From contig JBBQKP010000065.1 of assembly GCA_038326995.1 (NCBI GenBank), positions 1 through 14,715 of the forward strand: DNA of 14,715 nt, written 5' to 3'. Origin of the DNA: JBBQKP01 sp038326995 (lineage in GTDB: Bacteria > Planctomycetota > Phycisphaerae > Tepidisphaerales > Tepidisphaeraceae). Made by a program: the position numbers and the translations under genes. Below, in pieces: positions 1-5,375 of this stretch. The notes under the pieces are model-generated. The model saw nothing but the letters and a program-made list of their open reading frames with translations. It made no database searches and was not told the DNA's origin. Within the stretch, counting starts at the first letter, position 1. The number at the start of each line of letters is the position of its first letter.

Positions 1-222
1 GCGAAGCTCATCTGCCGTGCGCGCCTTGCCCGGATAGTTGCCCGTGACCGCCAGCCCGCCGCCGACGGACGTTTCAGCTCCGGCGTCCGCGTTCTCGAAT
101 CCGCCGACGTCATCGCCCTGCCAGCAGTGAATGCTGATCGCGATTGAAGCGAGCCTTGTGAGCGCGGCCTCGGTGTCCACACCGATCTGAGAAAATCGAT
201 TCTGGGCAGATTGATAAGACAT
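1..222 (-). CDS. rhaA: L-rhamnose isomerase, N-terminal part (cut by left edge)
   Basis: Only the first 74 codons are inside the window; the gene continues past position 1. The product interconverts L-rhamnose and L-rhamnulose, the first step of rhamnose catabolism in the cytoplasm. The recognisable block is HCWQGDDVGGFEN (about residues 32-44) followed by VTGNYPGKARTADELR (about 59-74). Both match the well-conserved N-terminal region of RhaA, including the HCWQGDD signature. The ATG at 222-220 is the natural start; a short AGG lies 6-8 bases upstream. The gene begins 20 bp after the stop of the glutamine amidotransferase gene on the same strand, so co-transcription is likely, although the functions are unrelated. 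The family call is firm even from this fragment; completeness and downstream rha genes cannot be judged. Confidence 0.9.
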   Translation of the reverse strand, partial: MSYQSAQNRFSQIGVDTEAALTRLASIAISIHCWQGDDVGGFENADAGAETSVGGGLAVTGNYPGKARTADELR

Positions 223-242
223 GTGTACCTGATGGAACCGAG

Positions 243-812
243 TTATAGTTTCAGGAAATTCAGCAGCAATTTCTCGCCCTGTTCGGTGAGAAACGATTCA
301 GGGTGATATTGCACACCCTCCAGCGGCCAGGTCTTATGCCTTACGCCCATGATCTCGTCCGCGGCCGTCTTTGCGGTGATGATGAAGTCATCGGGCAGCG
401 ACCCATTGCGGATGATTAAAGAGTGATACCGTGTTGCGGTGAACGGATTGGGCATGTCCTTGTAGACGCCCAGGCCGTCGTGATGAATCTGGTCGGTCTT
501 GCCGTGCATAAGCTTGGCGGCGCGTTCGACGATCCCGCCGAAAGTCTGGCCGATGCACTGATGACCCAGGCACACGCCCAGCATGGGCAGGCGCGGCGCA
601 AATCGCCTGAGAACGTCATTCGAAATTCCCGCCTCGCTCGGCGTGCAAGGCCCCGGGCTGATGACAATGTGCGTCGGCTTTTTCGCTTCAATCTCGTCGA
701 GCGAAATCTTGTCATTCCGCACGACCTCAATTTTCAGGCCCGGCATGACGCTGCCCATCACCTGAACGAGGTTGAACGTGAAGGAATCGTAATTGTCGAT
801 CAGGAGCAGCAT
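243..812 (-). CDS. trpG: Glutamine amidotransferase of anthranilate / aminodeoxychorismate synthase
   Basis: This 189-residue class I glutamine amidotransferase releases ammonia from glutamine for a chorismate-using partner. The partner is TrpE (anthranilate, tryptophan pathway) or PabB (aminodeoxychorismate, folate pathway). The N-terminus LLLIDNYDSFTFNLVQ, the oxyanion-strand motif SPGPCTPSEAG (52-62), the nucleophile elbow GVCLGHQ (Cys81) and YHPESFLT (His170, Glu172) give the full Cys-His-Glu triad. MHGKT (102-106) and RYHSL (128-132) are also typical. Length is normal. TrpG and PabA cannot be separated by sequence, and many bacteria use one protein for both; no trpE or pabB is in the window. 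It lies 24 bp after atpC and 20 bp before rhaA. No Shine-Dalgarno sequence is visible before the ATG at 812. Confidence 0.93.
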   Translation of the reverse strand: MLLLIDNYDSFTFNLVQVMGSVMPGLKIEVVRNDKISLDEIEAKKPTHIVISPGPCTPSEAGISNDVLRRFAPRLPMLGVCLGHQCIGQTFGGIVERAAKLMHGKTDQIHHDGLGVYKDMPNPFTATRYHSLIIRNGSLPDDFIITAKTAADEIMGVRHKTWPLEGVQYHPESFLTEQGEKLLLNFLKL

Positions 813-836
813 TCGAAAATGGATGGGCCGCGAAAC

Positions 837-1235
837 CTAACTCGCCGCGCCGACGGTTCGCACGACGGCCTGGGCGCGCTGCAGTCGCTTCTGCTGATCG
901 ATAAACGCAGCCTCGTCGAGCGTGCCAGGCGACGACAGAACAGCGATGTCTTTTTTCGCCGCATCAAGGTCGAGCTTGTCGGTAGTAATCGCCTTGTCGG
1001 AGAGCACGGTGAGTTTATTGTCCTTCATCTGTGCGACTCCGCCCTCGATGAAATAGACCACGTCGCTCTTGCCCGCCACATGAAGAGTGAGCTTGCCCGC
1101 GCCAAGCCTCATGAGGATCGGCGCGCGGCCCGTTTCCACGCCGATCATGCCGTCGAACGCGGGCAAAATTGCTCCGGTCACGATCTGATCAAAAACCTGC
1201 GCTTCAGGCGTCACGAGTATGCATTGAAAGGACAT
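837..1235 (-). CDS. atpC: F1Fo ATP synthase epsilon subunit
   Basis: This 132-residue protein is the epsilon subunit of the F1 sector, a central-stalk protein that couples rotation to catalysis and can inhibit ATP hydrolysis. The N-terminal beta-sandwich is clear: TPEAQVFDQIVTGAILPAFDG (9-29), GVETGRAPILMRLGAGKL (32-49) and YFIEGGVAQMKDNKLTVLSD (61-80). The last 45 or so residues form the expected helical hairpin, with LQRAQAVVR near the end. Length is normal. The oddity is context: epsilon usually follows atpD directly, but here the upstream side holds a tRNA on the other strand and trpG follows 24 bp downstream. No Shine-Dalgarno sequence precedes the ATG, and a TATACT element sits only 8 bp upstream, which would suit a nearly leaderless message. 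Confidence 0.93.
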   Translation of the reverse strand: MSFQCILVTPEAQVFDQIVTGAILPAFDGMIGVETGRAPILMRLGAGKLTLHVAGKSDVVYFIEGGVAQMKDNKLTVLSDKAITTDKLDLDAAKKDIAVLSSPGTLDEAAFIDQQKRLQRAQAVVRTVGAAS

Positions 1236-1243
1236 AGAACAGC

Positions 1244-1271
1244 AGTATAGACGACGGGTTCACAGCAGCAA
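1244..1271 (-). promoter_or_regulatory. Possible promoter of atpC-trpG-rhaA
   Basis: On the minus strand TATACT (1249-1244) resembles a -10 box, and TTGCTG (1271-1266) lies 16 bp upstream as a weak -35 box. Transcription would begin at about 1236-1238, immediately before the atpC ATG at 1235, giving an almost leaderless transcript. This fits the absence of a ribosome binding site. The call rests on consensus resemblance only; the -35 match is poor. Confidence 0.35.
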
Positions 1272-1378
1272 GCAGGCTGTCTGACATAGGTCGGCCTTGG
1301 CACAATTTGCCCGCGATCCGTTAATTCCACTCCCACCCATTCCGCTCCGCGCCCGGAAGTGATAGACTCCATCGTGTC

Positions 1379-1452
1379 GCATTCCTAGCTCAATTGGATA
1401 GAGCAGCGGTCTTCGGAACCGCAGGTTACAGGTTCGAGCCCTGTGGAATGCA
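1379..1452 (+). tRNA. tRNA-Arg (anticodon TCG)
   Basis: The sequence folds into a full cloverleaf. The acceptor stem is GCATTCC (1379-1385) with GGAATGC (1445-1451). The D stem is GCTC/GAGC, the anticodon stem GCGGT/ACCGC (1406-1410, 1418-1422), and the T stem ACAGG/CCTGT with loop TTCGAGC. The discriminator base is A (1452). The seven-base anticodon loop CTTCGGA places the anticodon TCG at 1413-1415, reading CGA-type arginine codons. CCA is not encoded (ATTG follows), so it would be added by tRNA nucleotidyltransferase. All stems pair without mismatch, so the gene looks functional. It lies between divergent units: atpC to the left on the minus strand and the ABC transporter gene to the right. 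Confidence 0.95.
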
Positions 1453-1504
1453 TTGGTGGAATGCAATTTTGGTGAGACGTGTATTACCAGTAAAAGAAAG
1501 GTGG

Positions 1505-1533
1505 CACCGGTCTCTGACCGGTGTTCTATTTTT
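1505..1533 (+). terminator. Rho-independent terminator after tRNA-Arg
   Basis: CACCGGTC (1505-1512) pairs perfectly with GACCGGTG (1516-1523) over a three-base TCT loop and is followed by TTCTATTTTT (1524-1533). This is a good intrinsic terminator for the tRNA transcript, 52 bp downstream of it. The hairpin may also be a member of a dispersed palindrome family. The remaining bases up to the ABC ATPase gene at 1633 show no further feature I can name. Confidence 0.75.
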
Positions 1534-1632
1534 GAGTAAATGACATCACTACTCATGGAATGAACGTGTAACAGAGCATCTGAAGCGTGTTTAAAAAATC
1601 TGGGTCAAGTTCACTTTTCCGCTCTTCAACCG

Positions 1633-2652
1633 ATGACTTTCGCCTCTCCCTCTCAAAACGCGGTCCCAAGCCCCGCTTCTCTTTCGTCATCATTTGCGAT
1701 CGACGTTTCGGATGTCGCCAAGACCTATCGCGGCAAAATTCAGGCACTGCGCGGAATATCTATGCGCGTCGGCCGGGGTGAGGTGTTCGGCCTGCTCGGG
1801 CCCAACGGCGCGGGCAAAAGCACGCTCGTCAAAATCATCATGTCCGTCATTCGCCCCACGCGTGCCACCGGCACCGTGCTCGGCCAGGCCATCGGTAAAA
1901 AATCCACGCTCACCCGCGTCGGATATCTGCCCGAACACCACCGGTTTCCCAAATACCTCACCGGGCTTCAGGTGCTGGATCTGTTCGGCGGTCTGGGCGG
2001 AGTCGACCGCGCGATCCGCCGAAAGCGTGCGCCCGAACTCCTCGACCTGGTAGGCATGCGTGACTGGGGCGATCGCAAGATCGGCACCTACTCCAAGGGC
2101 ATGATGCAGCGCGTCGGCATCGCGCAGGCACTCATCGGCGATCCCGATCTGCTCCTGCTCGACGAGCCGACCGACGGCGTCGATCCCGTCGGCCGACGCG
2201 AAATCCGCGACATCGTCCTCCAACTCAAATCGCAGGGCAAAACCGTCTTCCTCAACAGCCATCTCCTCAGCGAACTCGAACTCGTCTGCGATCGAGTCGC
2301 CATCATGGTCAACGGAACCGTCGCAAGGCAGGGAACGCTCGACGAGCTCGCGCTGGGCCGGGGTCATTACGAAATTGTCACCGATCCTTCATCGCAGCAG
2401 TTCGATATGCCCGCGTCTCTCGCCGCGATGGTCTCTCGCACTAATAGTGCAGCGGGCGATCTGATCAAAGTCGCGACTCTTGATGTGAACGAGGTTCAGC
2501 CGGTCATCGACTTGCTTCGCAAAAACGGAATGACGATCCGCAAGCTGAATCTGATTCGCCCGACGCTGGAGGACATGTTCATCGAGGCCGTCCGCGAACA
2601 GTACGGCGAAGAAAACGGCCAGCCCGGCCGGGCAGTTGGCGCAAAGCGGTAA
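1633..2652 (+). CDS. ABC transporter ATP-binding protein (ABC-2 exporter type)
   Basis: This 339-residue nucleotide-binding subunit powers an export-type ABC transporter at the cytoplasmic face of the membrane. Visible motifs are Walker A GPNGAGKST (56-64), the signature region YSKGMMQR (153-160), Walker B LLLLDEPTDGVDP (173-185) and the H-loop in LNSH (His210). After the ATPase core (about 22-235) comes a 100-residue C-terminal extension ending in LRPTLEDMF-like sequence (IRPTLEDMFIEAVREQ), as in CcmA/NatA-type exporters. The first 20 residues are Ser/Ala-rich and outside the domain, so a later start is possible, although ATG 1633 is the only clear one. No Shine-Dalgarno sequence is visible. 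The likely partner permease is at 4169-5320, abnormally separated by a repeat-bracketed gene. The substrate is unknown. Confidence 0.92.
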   Translation: MTFASPSQNAVPSPASLSSSFAIDVSDVAKTYRGKIQALRGISMRVGRGEVFGLLGPNGAGKSTLVKIIMSVIRPTRATGTVLGQAIGKKSTLTRVGYLPEHHRFPKYLTGLQVLDLFGGLGGVDRAIRRKRAPELLDLVGMRDWGDRKIGTYSKGMMQRVGIAQALIGDPDLLLLDEPTDGVDPVGRREIRDIVLQLKSQGKTVFLNSHLLSELELVCDRVAIMVNGTVARQGTLDELALGRGHYEIVTDPSSQQFDMPASLAAMVSRTNSAAGDLIKVATLDVNEVQPVIDLLRKNGMTIRKLNLIRPTLEDMFIEAVREQYGEENGQPGRAVGAKR

Positions 2653-2695
2653 TGGATCCACACGTTGATTTTTATCGGCATGGCCGTGACAAATT

Positions 2696-2798
2696 GTAGG
2701 GTGGGGTTTCAACCCACCGGTTTTCTCCTGGAAGAGGATGGTGGGCTGAAGCCCACCCTACCCGTTACAAACTTTCTGCCGCTCTCAAACACAATCAA
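2696..2798 (+). repeat. Palindromic dispersed repeat, direct copy 1
   Basis: The unit starts GTAGGGTGGG (2696-2705), and the exact inverse CCCACCCTAC lies at 2752-2761, giving 10-bp terminal inverted repeats. Inside are two hairpins: GGTGGG...CCCACC (2700-2705/2713-2718) and a perfect GGTGGGC-TGAA-GCCCACC (2740-2757). A non-palindromic tail (2764-2798) follows. Bases 2734-2763 match 3596-3625 exactly, and 2764-2798 match 3627-3661 exactly, with a single inserted T (3626) between the two blocks. GTGACAAATT (2686-2695) before the palindrome resembles GTTACAAACTT (2764-2774) after it, which might be a remnant of a target duplication. The hairpins could also end transcription of the ABC ATPase gene. 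Confidence 0.93.
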
Positions 2799-2813
2799 TT
2801 CGGTCGCTCAACC

Positions 2814-3554
2814 ATGAAAATCGACGGACAATTTCAATCAAGGTACCAAGAGCTTGAAGAGCGAATGAGGTTGCTCGCGAAGGCCGATGGCGATGCCTTT
2901 CTCCCGAATCCTGAACCAGAAGGTCCAGTCGACTACGTTCTGATTTGCATGGAGCCGTCGTTGGGTCGATGGGCGCGTTCGGCCGCTCAGGCCGAATTGA
3001 AAGTCAATGCGGGATTTAGGAACTTTCTCCCTTCTGATGAGACCTCCATCCTTCACTTTTGCATTCGACGCTATCTTTGCAGACCCGAGCAGCGCTACCA
3101 CATCACCGATGTGTCCAAGGGAGCGATGCTGGTTGCTCGTGCGGGTCTAGAGAGGGAAGAGCGGTATGACCGATGGTATGACTTACTGCTGCAAGAAATC
3201 GATCTCGTGGCTGCTCCAAACGCTGGGATTGTCGCAGTTGGGAAGGCTGTTTCGCAACACCTGGATAAACGAGGGTTCCCAAGACCATTCACCCGAGTGA
3301 TTCACTACTCCGGTCAGGCGGCGGCTGCCCGTCATGCTGGCATTGCTGGCCACGAAGATGCCTTTCAGGCTTTCAAACATTCAGTATCCCATGACGATTT
3401 GGTCGCCACGGCACAAGACGTTCTGGCGACAGCACGTGTGCCCGCTGAAATCCGAGAAGAAACTCTGGCACGATTAAACAAATTTCTGTTGACCACGTCC
3501 CGTCAGCAACTCATCTTTAATTACAAGATTGCATTTGAATCGATGCGTTCCTAG
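2814..3554 (+). CDS. Hypothetical protein, possibly uracil-DNA-glycosylase-like fold
   Basis: I do not recognise this 246-residue protein with certainty. Its layout recalls the uracil-DNA glycosylase superfamily: a beta strand then VLICMEPSLG (42-51, where that superfamily has its catalytic loop), HITDVSKGAM (96-105, compare the T-N-x-V-K strand), GIVAVGKAVSQHL (138-150, compare IVALG) and RVIHYSGQAAAARH (161-174, compare the HPS loop). The usual active-site Asp/Asn and the HPSP wording are not clearly present, so glycosylase activity should not be assumed. There is no signal peptide or membrane segment. Third codon positions look less GC-rich than in its neighbours. No Shine-Dalgarno sequence precedes the ATG. 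The gene fills the space between two near-identical direct repeats and splits an ABC transporter pair, which suggests later acquisition. Confidence 0.72.
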   Translation: MKIDGQFQSRYQELEERMRLLAKADGDAFLPNPEPEGPVDYVLICMEPSLGRWARSAAQAELKVNAGFRNFLPSDETSILHFCIRRYLCRPEQRYHITDVSKGAMLVARAGLEREERYDRWYDLLLQEIDLVAAPNAGIVAVGKAVSQHLDKRGFPRPFTRVIHYSGQAAAARHAGIAGHEDAFQAFKHSVSHDDLVATAQDVLATARVPAEIREETLARLNKFLLTTSRQQLIFNYKIAFESMRS

Positions 3555-3559
3555 TTTTA

Positions 3560-3661
3560 TAGCGTGGGTTTCAACCCACCGTTTTCAACGTAGCGGAGGA
3601 TGGTGGGCTGAAGCCCACCCTACCCTGTTACAAACTTTCTGCCGCTCTCAAACACAATCAA
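3560..3661 (+). repeat. Palindromic dispersed repeat, direct copy 2
   Basis: This is the second copy of the unit at 2696-2798, starting just after the stop codon of the gene at 2814. The left hairpin is GTGGGTT...AACCCAC (3564-3570/3573-3579). The right hairpin is the same perfect GGTGGGC-TGAA-GCCCACC (3602-3619). The outermost left arm is degenerate (TAGCGTGGG instead of GTAGGGTGGG), so the terminal inverted repeat is incomplete. From 3596 to 3661 it equals copy 1 except for one extra T at 3626. Shared identity over the non-palindromic tail argues for duplication of a longer unit rather than two chance palindromes. Confidence 0.93.
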
Positions 3662-4168
3662 GTCCGCGGCGAAACGAAAGTGAAAGAGCGGACCGCGTGA
3701 TTGTTTCGTCGCGGGCGAGAGCTCGTCGCTTTCGCTTCGGGCTCGTTGCAGCTCGCTCGTTTGAGATTGCGTCAAATCCGTTTCTGGCGCTTCGGGTTCG
3801 CGCGCCCGTGGCGAAGCGCTGATGCGCGAATGGGAAATGTGATGTCGACGTGAGTTTGGAACGAAAAGTCGAACTCAAATGTGCGCATTTTGCGTGGGCC
3901 GAGGTGAGTGATGGCGGCGTAAGATGAGTGATGAACAGGAGATGGGCCCGAGGAAGGGAAAAACAAGCGTCGGTAAAGGGGTGGTAATCAGGTGGGAAAG
4001 GCGGGTTAATGATGGCAAAACAATGCGAATCGGCGCAAATCGGCGGAAAATCGTGGAGGTGCGCGTGTCGGGTGTCTTTCACAAAACGGTAACAAGATCG
4101 CGAAGTGATGTCAGATCGGTATAACGCAGTCAGCTTTCCTGAAACGTCGAATCGGAGAAACTTTGCCT
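3662..4168 (+). other. About 500-bp spacer with no recognisable gene
   Basis: The stretch lies between repeat copy 2 and the permease gene. It opens with a weak inverted pair GTCCGC/GCGGAC (3662-3667/3688-3693) and a CTCG/TTCG-rich patch (about 3700-3760). From about 3830 the plus strand becomes purine-rich, with several GTGAGTGATG-like motifs. A 144-codon reading frame on the minus strand (4082-3648) has a Pro/His/Ser-rich, non-protein-like composition and runs into the repeat, so I do not call it. The promoter of the permease gene could be here, but I see no convincing -35/-10 pair. It may be eroded former coding sequence. Confidence 0.5.
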
Positions 4169-5320
4169 ATGCTCCTCACCCAGACCACCGCCCTCGCCCT
4201 GGACGCTTACCGCGACATCAATTCCAAGAAGCTTTTCTGGATCACGCTGGTGCTGTCGTGCCTCGTTGTGCTCGTGTTCGTTTTCGTCGGCATTAATGAG
4301 CGCGGCGTGGTGATTTTCGGAAACGAATTGCCGGGGTTCTGGAACACGACCATCATTCCCGCCTCGACGTTTTACATGTTCTTGTTCGTGAATCTGGCGA
4401 TCCCGTTCTGGCTGACGTGGATCGCGACCACGCTCGCGCTCATCAGCGTGTGCGGCATTTTTCCGGATTTCCTGGCGGGCGGATCGGTGGATTTATACCT
4501 GTCGCGTCCGATCGGCAGGCTGCGGCTTTTTTTGACGAAATACGTGCTGGGGCTGATCTTCGTCGCGGCGCAGGTGCTGGTGTTTGCGATCGGTGCGTTC
4601 GTGGTGATCGGCCTTCGCGGCGGGCAGTGGGAGCCGAAAATTTTCCTCGCCGTGCCCTTGGTCACACTGACGTTCAGCTACCTCTTTTGCGTGTGTGTTC
4701 TTGCGGGTGTTGTGACGCGATCGGCGCTCGCATCGCTGCTGGTTACCGTTGTGTTTTGGGCTTGTTTATTCGCGCTCAACAGCGTGGACTCGATCCTGGG
4801 TTTTGTTCATAAGGCCACAGAGCTCCGCGTCGAAAACCAGCAGGCGCTGATCGACCAGCAGGGGCGAATAGCCGCGGCGGCTTCGACGACTCAGGCGACC
4901 ACGCGAGCGGCATCGCAGATCGATAGTCTTGAGGCACGATTGCCCGAGTTCGAGCGGCAGGCGGATCGCTGGCGTTTCTGGTATCGCACGCAGTACGCGC
5001 TTCGCACGATCTTGCCCAAGACGAACGAGACGACGGCACTTTTATCGAGGTGGGTTGTGGATCGAAGGCCGATTCGGCAAGCGGAACAGAAGGCCGAGGA
5101 GTCGCGTTTCTTGCGAATATTCGGCGCGTCGCCGACGGCGATTCGGACGGATCAGGATGGAAACGCACGCTGGCCGGATGATGATCAACCCGTGATGAGA
5201 GAGCGACTGGATGAGATGAGGCAGGGACGATCGACGACGTGGATTGTGGGCACGTCGGTGGCGTTTCAGGCGGTGGTGCTGTCGCTTGCGGGCTTCATCT
5301 TTTGCCGGCGGGATTTCTGA
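4169..5320 (+). CDS. ABC-2 type transporter permease
   Basis: This is an integral membrane subunit of about 383 residues, the likely partner of the ATPase encoded at 1633-2652. Hydrophobic segments lie at about 22-42, 68-96, 125-148, 157-181, 185-206 and 357-379. The text VDLYLSRPIGRLRLFLTKYV (108-127) matches the S/R-R-P-I-x-R...K element common in ABC-2 permeases. Between the fifth and sixth helices is a hydrophilic region of about 150 residues, including a Gln/Ala/Glu-rich, coiled-coil-like part (about 215-268). The start is ambiguous: a GGAG (4154-4157) stands 5 bases before TTG 4163 and 11 before ATG 4169; I chose the ATG. The substrate is unknown. It ends 55 bp before the convergent Tad-domain gene. 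Confidence 0.88.
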   Translation: MLLTQTTALALDAYRDINSKKLFWITLVLSCLVVLVFVFVGINERGVVIFGNELPGFWNTTIIPASTFYMFLFVNLAIPFWLTWIATTLALISVCGIFPDFLAGGSVDLYLSRPIGRLRLFLTKYVLGLIFVAAQVLVFAIGAFVVIGLRGGQWEPKIFLAVPLVTLTFSYLFCVCVLAGVVTRSALASLLVTVVFWACLFALNSVDSILGFVHKATELRVENQQALIDQQGRIAAAASTTQATTRAASQIDSLEARLPEFERQADRWRFWYRTQYALRTILPKTNETTALLSRWVVDRRPIRQAEQKAEESRFLRIFGASPTAIRTDQDGNARWPDDDQPVMRERLDEMRQGRSTTWIVGTSVAFQAVVLSLAGFIFCRRDF

Positions 5321-5331
5321 TTAAAGACGCG

Positions 5332-5371
5332 AGGTAAAGAACGATGTCTAAAGGTAAAGAACGATGTCTAA
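5332..5371 (+). repeat. Tandem 20-bp duplication
   Basis: AGGTAAAGAACGATGTCTAA occurs twice head to tail (5332-5351 and 5352-5371) in the short gap between the convergent permease and Tad-domain genes. The copies are identical and no hairpin is evident. It resembles a recent slippage or duplication event; no function is apparent. Confidence 0.9.
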
Positions 5372-5375
5372 AGAC

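Noticed and set aside
423..1250. 275-codon plus-strand reading frame
   Set aside because: It lies opposite trpG and atpC, two clearly recognised genes, and its translation is Arg/His-rich with no domain; a typical antisense shadow in GC-rich DNA.
2696..3661. CRISPR array or integron attC sites
   Set aside because: There are only two repeat copies about 860 bp apart with a gene between them, and no GTTRRRY core or integrase; the pattern fits neither.
3648..4082. 144-codon minus-strand frame in the spacer
   Set aside because: Composition is rich in Pro, His and Ser without domain features, and it runs into the palindromic repeat, so it is probably not a gene.
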